Of a DNA stretch of 64,000 nt, positions 18,270 through 26,404 are shown one piece after another. Each line of letters begins with the position of its first letter. The stretch's first letter is position 1. The stretch is taken from contig NZ_LSYT01000013.1 of NCBI RefSeq assembly GCF_001602525.1, positions 62,001 to 126,000 on the forward strand, in the 5' to 3' direction. The notes below the pieces were generated by a model. The model had not been told where the DNA came from. It searched no databases and saw nothing but the letters and a program-made list of their open reading frames with translations. The stretch comes from Flavobacterium chilense (GTDB taxonomy: Bacteria > Bacteroidota > Bacteroidia > Flavobacteriales > Flavobacteriaceae). The position numbers were made by a program, and so were the translations under genes.

Positions 18270-18752
18270 ATGAATTTTACAGCCATAGATTTTGAAACGG
18301 CAACTGGATATCATCCTTGCTCAGTTGGTATTGTTACTGTTGAAAACGGATTGATTGTAGATGAATTTGTTACTCTCATAAAGCCGCCAAACAATGAATA
18401 CAATTCATTTACAATTCAGGTACATGGCATCTATCCTCGTGATACAGTTAATGCAAAGACATTTTTGCAAGTCTACCCTGAAATTGAAAAGAGATTAAAA
18501 AACAGAGTGATTGTAGCGCATAATGAAAGCTTTGATCGGAATGTTTTGATGAAATCAATGATGCTAAATGGATTAAATTATGAGGATCTTAATATTGCTG
18601 CTAAATGGGAATGTACAGTAAAAATTTATAAAGCAAAAGGGCTGAAGCCTACAAAATTGAGTGATTGCTGTCGCGAAATGAAGATCCAGTTAAGTCACCA
18701 CGAAGCATTATCTGATGCAAGAGCATGTGCCAAATTATATTTGTTAAAATAA
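18270..18752 (+). CDS. 3'-5' exonuclease, DnaQ/DEDDh type
   Basis: The protein has about 160 residues. The exonuclease motifs are FTAIDFETA (Asp and Glu of motif I near the N-terminus), HNESFDRNVL (motif II) and HEALSDARACA (motif III with the conserved His and Asp). It resembles the DNA polymerase III epsilon-type exonuclease that acts alone, not fused to a polymerase. I use the ATG at 18270; an in-frame TTG at 18264 falls inside a -7-like box (TATATTTG, 18259-18266). Transcription predicted from that box would begin about at the ATG, so the mRNA could be leaderless. Substrate (proofreading or RNA turnover) is unknown. Confidence 0.85.
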   Translation: MNFTAIDFETATGYHPCSVGIVTVENGLIVDEFVTLIKPPNNEYNSFTIQVHGIYPRDTVNAKTFLQVYPEIEKRLKNRVIVAHNESFDRNVLMKSMMLNGLNYEDLNIAAKWECTVKIYKAKGLKPTKLSDCCREMKIQLSHHEALSDARACAKLYLLK

Positions 18753-18828
18753 AAAAGATAAAAATATTGTAAGATTAATATTATTTTAATTATTTTAGGC
18801 TTTTATAAATCGTTGTATAAGCCTAAGC

Positions 18829-20099
18829 ATGAAAGAAGATTTTCTTCATTATATCTGGAGATTCAAGAAGTTTGAAACACTAAATTTACGAACAACCAGA
18901 AATGAGCAAGTAACTATTATTAAAGTTGGAGATTATCTGGAGCTTTCCGGTCCGGATTTTTTTAATGCCCAAATTAAAATCGGAAAACAAAAATGGGCGG
19001 GGAATGTAGAAATTCATTTAAAGTCTTCTGATTGGTATTTACATAATCATGAAAAAGATTCTGCCTATGAGAATGTGATTTTGCATGTAGTTTGGGAACA
19101 TGACGCTGAAATATTCGATAAAAGCAATACAGAAATCCCTGTTTTGGTGCTAAAAGATTACGTCTCCTTAGAAATTATTTCGGCTTACCATTCTTTGATA
19201 ACTCCTAAATCATGGATATTTTGTGAGAAAAATATCAAAGAGGTTGATGGTTTTGTGTTTCAGAATTGGCAAGAACGCTTATTTTTTGATCGTTTAGAGC
19301 GAAAATCAAAATTTATATATGATTTATTGAAAGAAACCAATCAGGATTGGGAAGCAGTTTTGTTTTTGTTATTGGCAAAGAATTTTGGGTTAAATACAAA
19401 TGGAAATTCATTTTTTCAAATTGCGAAGTCAATCCCATTTTCGGTTATAAGGAAAGAAAGCTTTGAAGTAGAAAATCTTGAAGCTCTATTTTTTGGGAGC
19501 TCTGGTCTGTTAGATCATGATAAGGAAGATGTTTATTTTACAGATTTAAAAATTAGGTATTATTATCTTCTGAATAAATATCAATTAGAGAAAAGTCATG
19601 TCGATCAGATTCAGTTTTTTAAACACCGACCGGATAATTTTCCAACAATCCGACTTTCGCAATTGGCTAATTTGTATGGGAAACATCAAAATTTGTTTTC
19701 TAAAATTATTACTTTAAAATCAGCTGAAAAAGTTTATAATATATTGACAGTTTCTTCTGGTTTATATTGGCAAAACCATTATCAGTTTGATAAAGAGAGT
19801 CCGAAGAAGCCTAAAATATTGTCTAAATCATTTCTCGATTTATTATTATAAACACCATAATCCCTCTTCAATTTGCTTATTCGCATATAAAAGGAGAATC
19901 GATTTCTGATGATTTAATTGAATTTCTAAATGAAGTTTCTCCTGAAAAGAATGCAATTATTGATAAATTTCATTCATTTGGGATTTTCTCAAAAAATGCT
20001 TTTCAAACACAAACATTATTGGAGTTAAAAAATGAATATTGTAATAAAAAGGCTTGTCTTCAATGTGCATTAGGAATGGAATTGTTAAAGAATAATTAG
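18829..20099 (+). pseudogene. DUF2851-family gene interrupted by a frameshift
   Basis: Residues 1-340 in the frame from 18829 look like the start and core of a DUF2851 protein (FLHYIWRFKKFETLNLRTT, GPDFFNAQIKIGKQKWAGN, WYLHNHEKDSAYENVILHVV). The frame hits TAA at 19849-19851 inside TTATTATTATAAAC. In the -1 frame the text continues from 19848 as INTIIPLQFAYSHIKGE, then LKNEYCNKKACLQCALGMEL, and stops at 20099. The Cys-containing tail and its place are what the family shows at its C-terminus, so the two halves are one gene of about 424 codons. The event is a 1-base loss or 2-base gain in a run of TTA units, a sequencing error, or a real disruption. The product is unknown; known members are cytoplasmic proteins of unclear role. 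Confidence 0.8.
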
Positions 20100-20159
20100 T
20101 GATTAGAAATGTCTCAGATTATTTTTTGTATTTTTAACCAAAATCTAATATCAAAAACA

Positions 20160-20387
20160 ATGTCAGCTATTTTAAAATTAAAATTCTTCTTTGAAAAATA
20201 CGGTTTTCATGTATCTTCAAGATTAGCAGATAAATTGGGAATGCGGGTAACAAGTGTAAGGTTGTTTTTTATTTATATCTCGTTTGTCACTGCTGGATTA
20301 GGTTTTGGAATTTATTTAACCCTGGCTTTTTGGATTCGGCTTAAAGATTTAATTCGGGCAAAAAGAACTTCTGTTTTTGATTTATAA
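20160..20387 (+). CDS. small PspC-domain membrane protein
   Basis: The protein has about 75 residues. I use the ATG at 20160 (MSAILKLKFFFEKYGFHVSS), not the one at 20109, because the shorter form fits the PspC domain start. A segment RLADKLGMRVTSVRLFFIYIS followed by FVTAGLGFGIYLTLAFWIRL forms one or two membrane helices, the PspC layout. Members of this family sit in the inner membrane and respond to envelope stress in other bacteria. Here there is no pspA partner, so the role is inferred only loosely. It is followed at once by a bidirectional terminator. Confidence 0.7.
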   Translation: MSAILKLKFFFEKYGFHVSSRLADKLGMRVTSVRLFFIYISFVTAGLGFGIYLTLAFWIRLKDLIRAKRTSVFDL

Positions 20388-20403
20388 AGAAGATTAATGA
20401 AAT

Positions 20404-20445
20404 AAAAAAGGATCATAAAATGTTTAGTTTTATGATCCTTTTTTT
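20404..20445. terminator. bidirectional intrinsic terminator
   Basis: AAAAAAGGATCATAAAA (20404-20420) pairs with TTTTATGATCCTTTTTTT (20428-20445). It separates the PspC-domain gene and the convergent amino acid permease gene. Confidence 0.88.
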
Positions 20446-20463
20446 ATTATGTATTATAGAATA

Positions 20464-21915
20464 TTATTTTTCAGGATTATTTAATTTACTGTTTTTCTTA
20501 CCGTAAAGAAAGTAAATAGCAATACCTAGTGCCATCCAGACAACAAGTCTTACCCAGCTTTCGTTAGGTAATGAATACATTAATGCCAAACAAATTACGA
20601 TACCAGCAATAGGTACATAAGGAACTAGTGGTGTTCTGAAAGATCGCGGAGCATCCGGCATTCTTTTACGCATCACCATAACTCCAATACAAACTAATAC
20701 AAAAGCTAATAAAGTTCCAATACTTACCATATGTCCTAAATCACTTACCGGAACAAGACCAGCAAATAAACTTACAAACACTAAAAAGAAAAGGTTTGTT
20801 TTCCAAGGAGTACGGAATCTAGGATGAATCGAACTAAAAAATGGAGGTAATAAACCGTCTTTACTCATTGTGTAAAACACACGGCTTTGCCCCATAAGCA
20901 TAACTAATATTACTGATGTATAACCAGCTAAAATAGCTACAATTAAACCAGTTTGTAAAAAGTCGTATCCGGTTTTAGCAAAGGCAGTAGCGGCTGGTTT
21001 AGCATCTCCTGCAAACTCTTTATAATTAACAAGACCTGTCATTACGTGAGCAAAAAGCACATATAATAAGGTGCAGATTATTAGAGATCCTAAAATTCCA
21101 ATCGGCATTCCTTTTTGTGGATTCTTAGCTTCTTGTGCAGCTGTAGATACAGCATCAAAACCAATAAAAGCAAAAAATACAGTTCCGGCTCCTGCAGCAA
21201 TTCCAGACCATCCAAATTCTCCAAATACACCTGTATTTTGTGGTATGTAAGGCGTATAGTTAGAAGTGTCAATATAGCTCCATCCTAATACAATAAAGAC
21301 AAGAACAACCGCTACTTTTACAACAACTAATAAGTTGTTTAATGTAGCTGACTCTTTTGTGCCTCTAATTAATAATAGGGATAACATAGATACAATGAAA
21401 ATGGCAGGTAGATTTACAATTCCGCCTTCGATAACTGTTCCATTACTTAATTTCAGGGTTTCCCAGGGTGAACAAATATATTCATGCGGAAGATGTATTC
21501 CGTATTTATTTAATAATTCTAACAAATAACGAGACCAGCTTACACCAACGGTGGCGGCTCCCAAAGCGTATTCTAAAACTAAATCCCAACCGATAATCCA
21601 GGCCATAAATTCTCCCATTGTAGCGTAAGAATATGTATATGCGCTACCTGCAACCGGAATCATTGAAGCGAATTCTGCATAACAAAGACCTGCAAAAGCA
21701 CATCCAACTGCTGCTAAAATAAAAGAAAGTGTAACTGCTGGTCCGGCATGTTCTGCTGCGGCAATTCCTGTTAACGAGAATAATCCGGCTCCAATAATTG
21801 CACCAACTCCAAGCGCAACAAGCGACCGTGAAGATAAGGTTCTTTTTAAGCCTTTTTCAGATTCGGATGCTTCGTCAAGCAATACCGAAAGTGGTTTAGT
21901 TTTCCAAATTGACAT
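20464..21915 (-). CDS. APC-family amino acid permease
   Basis: The protein has about 483 residues and roughly 12-14 membrane helices. The first membrane segment carries the substrate-contacting LGVGAIIGAGLFSLTGIAA motif, followed by GPAVTLSFILAAVGCAFAGL and the family phrase FFAFIGFDAVSTAAQEAKN. It resembles cationic amino acid transporters of the YfnA type. I start at the ATG at 21915 (MSIWKTKPLSVLLDE). The ATG at 21987 lies upstream of an exact -7 box (TACATTTG, 21954-21947 on the minus strand), so it is likely not transcribed. The transported amino acid is not determined. Convergent neighbour: the PspC-domain gene. Confidence 0.9.
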   Translation of the reverse strand: MSIWKTKPLSVLLDEASESEKGLKRTLSSRSLVALGVGAIIGAGLFSLTGIAAAEHAGPAVTLSFILAAVGCAFAGLCYAEFASMIPVAGSAYTYSYATMGEFMAWIIGWDLVLEYALGAATVGVSWSRYLLELLNKYGIHLPHEYICSPWETLKLSNGTVIEGGIVNLPAIFIVSMLSLLLIRGTKESATLNNLLVVVKVAVVLVFIVLGWSYIDTSNYTPYIPQNTGVFGEFGWSGIAAGAGTVFFAFIGFDAVSTAAQEAKNPQKGMPIGILGSLIICTLLYVLFAHVMTGLVNYKEFAGDAKPAATAFAKTGYDFLQTGLIVAILAGYTSVILVMLMGQSRVFYTMSKDGLLPPFFSSIHPRFRTPWKTNLFFLVFVSLFAGLVPVSDLGHMVSIGTLLAFVLVCIGVMVMRKRMPDAPRSFRTPLVPYVPIAGIVICLALMYSLPNESWVRLVVWMALGIAIYFLYGKKNSKLNNPEK

Positions 21916-21946
21916 ACTATTATATTGGTTTATTGTTATTAAGCTC

Positions 21947-21954
21947 CAAATGTA
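21947..21954 (-). promoter_or_regulatory. candidate -7 promoter element of the amino acid permease gene
   Basis: TACATTTG on the minus strand is an exact TAnnTTTG match and lies 31 bases upstream of the chosen ATG. No TTG with the right spacing was found. Confidence 0.5.
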
Positions 21955-22190
21955 TCGTTTTTTGTAAAAAATAAAAACATTTATCATGTTTTAAGTTATA
22001 AAATATTTAAATTTTTTATAAAACTCGCAATGATTATTCTTTAACCTCTGAGATTCATTAAATTAATTCAGCTTTAATCAGAGAATAATTAATTTACCTG
22101 AATAGCTTATTTTTAATATTTTTCTTAATAAATCAATATGTTTTTGCTTTATTTGTTGTTTTAAATTTAAAATATAAGTTCTGATTAATA

Positions 22191-23078
22191 ATGAAAAATA
22201 GAATTATTACATCGCATTTAAAGTTTACAAATCATCAGCGTACAGGGATTTTTTTACTTTTTCTGGTTATTGTTGTTTTACAGGCGGTTTACTTTTTTGC
22301 AGACTTTAGCTTTTCTGAGAAAACCTTTCCTGAAAAGCAACAATGGATGGCTTTACAATCGGATATTGATTCGCTAAAATTGGTTAGGTCAAATGAAAAG
22401 CAGGGGATGCGTACTTTTAATCCCAACTTTATTTCAGATTATAAGGGATACAAGTTAGGAATGACGATTGAGGAAATAGACAGGTTGTTAGCGTTTCGTA
22501 AAGAAAATAAATATGTAAACTCTGCTAAGGAGTTTCAGGAAGTGACAATGATCTCAGATTCTTTATTAAGTGTTATTTCTCCATTTTTTAAATTTCCGGA
22601 TTGGATTCAGAATAAATCTAACTTCAGGGCAGAAAAAAAAGAGTTTGTTAAAAATGTTTATCCAAAAAAAGAAAAGATAATTGTTTTGGATATCAATCAG
22701 GCTACTCAGGAAGATCTCATTAAGATTTATGGGATAGGTGAAGCTTTGTCATTGCGAATTTTAAAACAAAAGGGAATTTTAGGTTGCTTTGTTTCCATGG
22801 AACAAATGAATGATATTTGGGGGCTTTCGCCAGAAGTAATAGCAGAATTAAATAGTCATTTTAAAGTTTTACTGCCTTCGGGTTTCAAGAGGATAAATGT
22901 AAATGATGCTTCTTTAAAAGAGTTGTCGCAATTCCCTTATTTTAAATATTTACTGGCAAAAGAAATAGTGACTTATCGAAGTATGAACGGAAATTTTAAT
23001 AATATTGAGGATTTAGCAAAAATTAAAGGTTTTCCTGTTGAAAAAGCAAAAATAATTAGTTTATATTTGGAGTTCTAA
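22191..23078 (+). CDS. membrane-anchored helix-hairpin-helix (ComEA-like) protein
   Basis: The protein has 295 residues with a single transmembrane segment near residues 17-36 (FLLFLVIVVLQAVYFFADFS) and a soluble part carrying helix-hairpin-helix repeats. These include LDINQATQEDLIKIYGIGEA and INVNDASLKELSQFPYFKYL, each ending in the hairpin-type turn typical of ComEA DNA-binding domains. A third short repeat-like segment is the EDLAKIKGFPVEKAKII end. In other bacteria ComEA binds incoming DNA at the envelope, but Bacteroidota homologues are not all competence proteins, so the role is open. The acyl-CoA dehydrogenase gene starts 16 bases downstream and may be cotranscribed. Confidence 0.82.
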   Translation: MKNRIITSHLKFTNHQRTGIFLLFLVIVVLQAVYFFADFSFSEKTFPEKQQWMALQSDIDSLKLVRSNEKQGMRTFNPNFISDYKGYKLGMTIEEIDRLLAFRKENKYVNSAKEFQEVTMISDSLLSVISPFFKFPDWIQNKSNFRAEKKEFVKNVYPKKEKIIVLDINQATQEDLIKIYGIGEALSLRILKQKGILGCFVSMEQMNDIWGLSPEVIAELNSHFKVLLPSGFKRINVNDASLKELSQFPYFKYLLAKEIVTYRSMNGNFNNIEDLAKIKGFPVEKAKIISLYLEF

Positions 23079-23094
23079 AAAAAGGGAAACAAAA

Positions 23095-24237
23095 ATGAAT
23101 TTTGATTACAACGAAATGCAATCTATGATTGCTCAGTCTATAAAAGATTTTGCAGAGAAAAATATTAAGCCATTTATAATGGAATGGGATGAAGCTCAGA
23201 TTTTTCCAATTTCCTTATTTAAAAAATTAGGAGAAATGGGATTTATGGGGGTTTTGGTTCCTGAAGAATATGGAGGATCTGGTTTGGGTTATCATGAATA
23301 TATTACAGTGGTTGAAGAAATTGCAAAAGTAGATCCTTCAATTGGTTTATCAGTTGCGGCTCATAATTCACTGTGTACAAATCATATCTTGACTTTTGGA
23401 AACGAGGAACAAAAGAAAAAATGGTTGCCAAAATTAGCTACAGCTGAATATATTGGAGCTTGGGGTTTGACAGAACACAATACGGGTTCTGATGCCGGTG
23501 GGATGAATACAACAGCAGTAAGAGACGGAGATCATTGGATCGTAAATGGAGCTAAAAATTTTATTACACATGCTATTTCTGGAGATGTTGCTGTAGTGAT
23601 TGTTCGTACAGGCGAGAAGGGTGACTCTAAAGGTATGACCGCCTTTGTTTTCGAAAAAGGTATGAAAGGGTTTACTTCAGGTAAAAAAGAAAATAAGTTA
23701 GGAATGCGCGCCAGTGAAACTGCTGAATTGGTTTTTGATAGTTGTAGGGTTCCGGATGCAAACAGATTAGGAGAAGTTGGCCAGGGATTTATTCAGGCCA
23801 TGAAAATATTAGACGGAGGACGAATTTCAATAGGGGCTTTGTCTTTAGGAATCTCAAAAGGAGCGTACGAAGCTGCTCTTAAATATTCAAAAGAAAGATA
23901 TCAGTTTGGGCAGCCAATCAGTAATTTTCAGGGAATTTCGTTTAAGCTGGCTGATATGGCTACAGAAATTGAAGCTTCTGAGTTATTGTTACATAAAGCT
24001 GCATTCTTAAAACAGCAGCATAAACCTGTAACAACATTGGGAGCTATGGCGAAAATGTATGCATCAGAGGCTTGTGTAAAAATTGCAAATGAAGCTGTTC
24101 AGATTCACGGAGGTTACGGTTATACAAAAGATTTTCCAGTTGAGAAATTCTACAGAGATTCTAAATTGTGTACAATTGGGGAGGGAACTACTGAGATTCA
24201 GAAAGTAGTTATTTCCAGAAATCTGCTTAAAGAATAA
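23095..24237 (+). CDS. acyl-CoA dehydrogenase
   Basis: The protein has 380 residues, a normal family length. It introduces the alpha,beta double bond in acyl-CoA with FAD. The N-terminal alpha domain, middle beta domain (WGLTEHNTGSDAGGM binds FAD/substrate) and C-terminal alpha domain (SKERYQFGQPISNFQGISFK) are in the standard order. The catalytic glutamate is in GEGTTEIQ near the C-terminus (SKLCTIGEGTTEIQKVVISR), as in short-chain and butyryl-CoA dehydrogenases. Chain-length specificity is not determined. It sits 16 bases after the ComEA-like gene, which has no obvious metabolic link. An electron-transfer flavoprotein gene is not in this window. Confidence 0.93.
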   Translation: MNFDYNEMQSMIAQSIKDFAEKNIKPFIMEWDEAQIFPISLFKKLGEMGFMGVLVPEEYGGSGLGYHEYITVVEEIAKVDPSIGLSVAAHNSLCTNHILTFGNEEQKKKWLPKLATAEYIGAWGLTEHNTGSDAGGMNTTAVRDGDHWIVNGAKNFITHAISGDVAVVIVRTGEKGDSKGMTAFVFEKGMKGFTSGKKENKLGMRASETAELVFDSCRVPDANRLGEVGQGFIQAMKILDGGRISIGALSLGISKGAYEAALKYSKERYQFGQPISNFQGISFKLADMATEIEASELLLHKAAFLKQQHKPVTTLGAMAKMYASEACVKIANEAVQIHGGYGYTKDFPVEKFYRDSKLCTIGEGTTEIQKVVISRNLLKE

Positions 24238-24346
24238 ACGAAAAGAAGTTTTGATTTATTCGCTTGTAGTTTTAAGTCTGCATCCTCATTTTTGTTCAAG
24301 TGAAAAATAATTTACAATTTATGGCTCATAATTCATAATTAATATA

Positions 24347-24354
24347 TACTTTTG
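24347..24354 (+). promoter_or_regulatory. candidate -7 promoter element of rpsU
   Basis: TACTTTTG matches TAnnTTTG. Start would fall near 24358, so the leader is about 26 bases and contains the strong SD site at 24368-24375. Confidence 0.55.
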
Positions 24355-24367
24355 CAGTCTTAACGAG

Positions 24368-24375
24368 AGGAGGTG
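24368..24375 (+). promoter_or_regulatory. strong Shine-Dalgarno sequence of rpsU
   Basis: AGGAGGTG (24368-24375) is complementary over eight bases to the anti-SD at the 3' end of 16S rRNA. It lies eight bases before the ATG at 24384. Other gene starts checked in the window (for example lysS, lipB, tuf, rplK) show no comparable SD. In F. johnsoniae the ribosomal proteins bS21, bS18 and bS6 hide the anti-SD, and the SD of rpsU is thought to allow autoregulation by bS21. The sequence here fits that idea. Confidence 0.85.
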
Positions 24376-24383
24376 TCTATATT

Positions 24384-24578
24384 ATGTTAATTATACCAAT
24401 TAAAGACGGAGAAAATATCGATAGAGCATTAAAGCGCTATAAAAGAAAATTTGATAAAACAGGAACTGTTCGTCAATTAAGAGCACGTACTGCTTTTATT
24501 AAGCCATCAGTTATTAAAAGAGCTCAAATTCAAAAAGCAGCTTACATTCAAAACTTGAGAGATAGTTTAGAGAGTTAG
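24384..24578 (+). CDS. rpsU: 30S ribosomal protein bS21
   Basis: The protein has 64 residues, rich in Lys and Arg, with the bS21 signature RALKRYKRKFDKTGTVRQLR. It is part of the small ribosomal subunit near the anti-SD of 16S rRNA. In Flavobacterium it contributes to occlusion of that anti-SD. The leader carries the only clear SD I see in the window. Ends in a terminator (24602-24640). The rest of the block (xerC, hpf, tRNAs, tuf) lies downstream, separated by that terminator. Confidence 0.96.
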   Translation: MLIIPIKDGENIDRALKRYKRKFDKTGTVRQLRARTAFIKPSVIKRAQIQKAAYIQNLRDSLES

Positions 24579-24601
24579 TATTTAGCTTTTCAAAAATAAT
24601 T

Positions 24602-24640
24602 ACCGTTAGTTGTCGAAATTTTGACGCTAACGGTTTTTTT
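24602..24640 (+). terminator. intrinsic terminator after rpsU
   Basis: ACCGTTAG (24602-24609) pairs with CTAACGGT (24627-24634), with further inner pairing GTC/GAC and a trailing run of T to 24640. Confidence 0.8.
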
Positions 24641-24723
24641 ATGCTTAATTTTGAGGTGGGCAAGTAAGGAATTCGGGTTGTTTTTTTTATGTTGTGTAAT
24701 GTAGGGAGAAAAGAGTTTGTTTT

Positions 24724-25617
24724 ATGAAATCAAATAAGGAAGCATTTCGTGATTATCTTCAGTTGGAAAAAAAATATTCAACTCATACGGTTAATGCTTA
24801 TTTGAGAGATATTTTGTTTTTTGAAACGTTTAATAAAGAACATTTTGAACAAGAGAATGTTGAGTATGTTAATTATAGTCAGATAAGGAGTTGGATAGTT
24901 TTGTTAGTTGATGCAGGTGTTTCTAATGTATCTGTTAATAGAAAAATGGCTTCTTTAAAATCTTTTTATAGATTCCTTTTGAAAACGAAGCAAATTGAAG
25001 TTAGTCCAATGCTGAAGCATAAAGCATTGAAAACTTCTAAAATTGTTCAGATTCCTTTTTCTGAAAAAGAACTGGCGGATTTGATGCAAGAAGTGGGTGA
25101 TCCGGTTGGTTTCGAGGAGGTGCGTGATAAGCTTATTGTTGATTTGTTTTATACTACCGGAATGCGGAGAGCTGAATTGATTCATTTGATGAAAGCGAAT
25201 GTTGATTTGTCTTCTAATGTGGTAAAGGTTTTAGGTAAGCGTAATAAGGAGCGTATCATTCCTGTTTTACCGATAATTGCTGAGCAGTTTAGTTTGTATT
25301 TGGCAGAGCGTGAATTGCTTGAAGAAATCGTTGATGGGGATTTCTTTTTTATTTCTCGAAAAGGGTTAAAATTGAGTGAATCTTTTGTGTATCGATTAAT
25401 AAATTCTTACTTTAGTAAAGTCTCTGAAAAAGTAAAAAAGAGTCCGCATGTGCTCCGGCATACTTTTGCGACTCATTTATTGAATAATGGGGCAGATTTA
25501 AATTCAGTTAAGGAATTATTAGGGCATTCAAGTTTGGCGTCTACGCAGGTTTATACTCATAATAGTTTAGCAGAGCTTAAGAAAGTGTATAATAATGCGC
25601 ATCCAAGGGGTGAATGA
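24724..25617 (+). CDS. xerC: tyrosine recombinase (XerC/XerD-like)
   Basis: The protein has 297 residues, the normal Xer length. The N-terminal SAM-like core-binding domain (EAFRDYLQLEKKYSTHTVNA) is followed by the catalytic domain. Catalytic residues are Arg148 (TTGMRRAEL), Lys172 (GKRNKE), His242 and Arg245 (SPHVLRHTFATH), His268 (LLGHSS) and the tyrosine nucleophile Tyr277 (VYTH). XerC/XerD resolve chromosome dimers at dif. No mobile element surrounds it and it sits in the core translation block, so a chromosomal Xer enzyme is more likely than an integrase. XerC versus XerD cannot be decided here. Confidence 0.88.
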   Translation: MKSNKEAFRDYLQLEKKYSTHTVNAYLRDILFFETFNKEHFEQENVEYVNYSQIRSWIVLLVDAGVSNVSVNRKMASLKSFYRFLLKTKQIEVSPMLKHKALKTSKIVQIPFSEKELADLMQEVGDPVGFEEVRDKLIVDLFYTTGMRRAELIHLMKANVDLSSNVVKVLGKRNKERIIPVLPIIAEQFSLYLAERELLEEIVDGDFFFISRKGLKLSESFVYRLINSYFSKVSEKVKKSPHVLRHTFATHLLNNGADLNSVKELLGHSSLASTQVYTHNSLAELKKVYNNAHPRGE

Positions 25618-25651
25618 TAATTCTGAAATGTTTAACCCAAAAATTTGTATT

Positions 25652-25954
25652 ATGAAGGTAGATGTTCATGCAGTTAACTTTACTGTTGACAGAAAATTGG
25701 TAGATTTTATTCAGGAGAGAATGGATAAGCTAGAAAAGTATTATGATCGAGTTGTTTCGGCAGACGTTTTTTTAAAAGTAGAAAGAACAAGTGATAAAGA
25801 GAATAAGGCAGTAGAGATTAAGATTAATGTTCCGGGGGATGATTTTTTGGTTAAAAAGCAGTGTAAAACATTTGAGGAGGCAATTGAGCTTTCGGCGGAA
25901 TCTTTAGAACGTTTGCTTGTAAAAAGGAAAGAAAAAATAAGAGCACATATATAA
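25652..25954 (+). CDS. hpf: ribosome hibernation-promoting factor family protein (HPF/RaiA)
   Basis: The protein has about 100 residues (MKVDVHAVNFTVDRKLVDFI), the short HPF type. The fold shows as beta-alpha-beta-beta-beta-alpha with the ending KQCKTFEEAIELSAESLERL. Such proteins bind the 30S subunit and stabilise inactive ribosomes in stationary phase. I use the ATG at 25652; an earlier ATG at 25595 would overlap xerC and add a non-family leader. It lies 34 bases after xerC and is probably cotranscribed with it. Its neighbourhood (rpsU, tRNAs, tuf, ribosomal proteins) agrees with a translation role. Confidence 0.9.
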   Translation: MKVDVHAVNFTVDRKLVDFIQERMDKLEKYYDRVVSADVFLKVERTSDKENKAVEIKINVPGDDFLVKKQCKTFEEAIELSAESLERLLVKRKEKIRAHI

Positions 25955-25978
25955 TTGAAATTTTTTTTAAAAAATGTT

Positions 25979-26007
25979 TTGATTCAAAGATAAAATAGCT
26001 ACATTTG
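25979..26007 (+). promoter_or_regulatory. candidate promoter of the tRNA-tuf block
   Basis: TTG at 25979-25981, 18 bases, then TACATTTG at 26000-26007, an exact consensus match. Transcription would begin near 26011, before tRNA-Thr(TGT). Confidence 0.8.
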
Positions 26008-26044
26008 CAGTCCGTTAGAAATAGCGGACTTTTTTAATGCATTC

Positions 26045-26118
26045 GCCGATGTAGCTCAGCTGGCTAGAGCAGCTGATTTGTAATCAGCAGGTCGTGGGTT
26101 CGAGTCCCTCTATCGGCT
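26045..26118 (+). tRNA. tRNA-Thr (anticodon TGT)
   Basis: Acceptor GCCGATG pairs with TATCGGC (one G-U). D-loop TAGCTCAGCTGG, anticodon stem-loop GCTGATTTGTAATCAGC with anticodon TGT, and T-loop GGTTCGAGTCC are all present. Length 74. The discriminator base is T and no CCA is encoded. Confidence 0.96.
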
Positions 26119-26127
26119 CAAAAAAAA

Positions 26128-26148
26128 GTTTCAAATGCGATTTGAAAC
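26128..26148 (+). terminator. hairpin between tRNA-Thr and tRNA-Tyr
   Basis: GTTTCAAAT (26128-26136), a three-base loop and ATTTGAAAC (26140-26148). It may be a terminator or a processing signal; no strong T run follows at once, so it may not stop transcription. Confidence 0.4.
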
Positions 26149-26245
26149 GAGTTCTTTTAAAATATTGAAAAGAAATATTTGTGATATTAAGGAGTGATTT
26201 TGAGATTTAATCTGAAAATTATAGTTTTAAGTCATGAATTATTTA

Positions 26246-26326
26246 GGGGAGATACTCAAGCGGCCAACGAGGGCAGACTGTAAATCTGCTGTGTGAACTT
26301 CGCAGGTTCGAATCCTGCTCTCCCCA
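26246..26326 (+). tRNA. tRNA-Tyr (anticodon GTA)
   Basis: The acceptor GGGGAGA pairs with TCTCCCC. Anticodon GTA is in GCAGACTGTAAATCTGC, and a long variable arm typical of class II tRNAs is present. T-loop GGTTCGAATCC. Length about 81, discriminator A. Confidence 0.95.
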
Positions 26327-26349
26327 CAAAAAAAGAAGTTAAGATTTCG

Positions 26350-26404
26350 GATTGTAGATTTTGGGTGTCAAAAAACTAAAGTCTAAATTCAAAAATCTAA
26401 AATC
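26350..26404. repeat. imperfect inverted repeat in the tRNA-Tyr/tRNA-Thr gap
   Basis: GATTGTAGATTTTG (26350-26363) is nearly the reverse complement of CAAAAATCTAAAATC (26390-26404). Similar CTAAAATC/TCTAAAAT runs occur at about 58478-58512. Both look like AT-rich intergenic repeats that often occur in these genomes, stated from general knowledge. Confidence 0.4.

Noticed and set aside
24724-25617. Tyrosine recombinase as the integrase of a mobile element
   Set aside because: No att-like repeat, phage gene or other cargo is near, and the gene sits in a conserved core block, so a chromosomal Xer role is more likely.
25595-25651. Longer start for the hibernation factor, overlapping xerC
   Set aside because: The extra 19 residues do not fit the HPF family; the ATG at 25652 gives the normal N-terminus.
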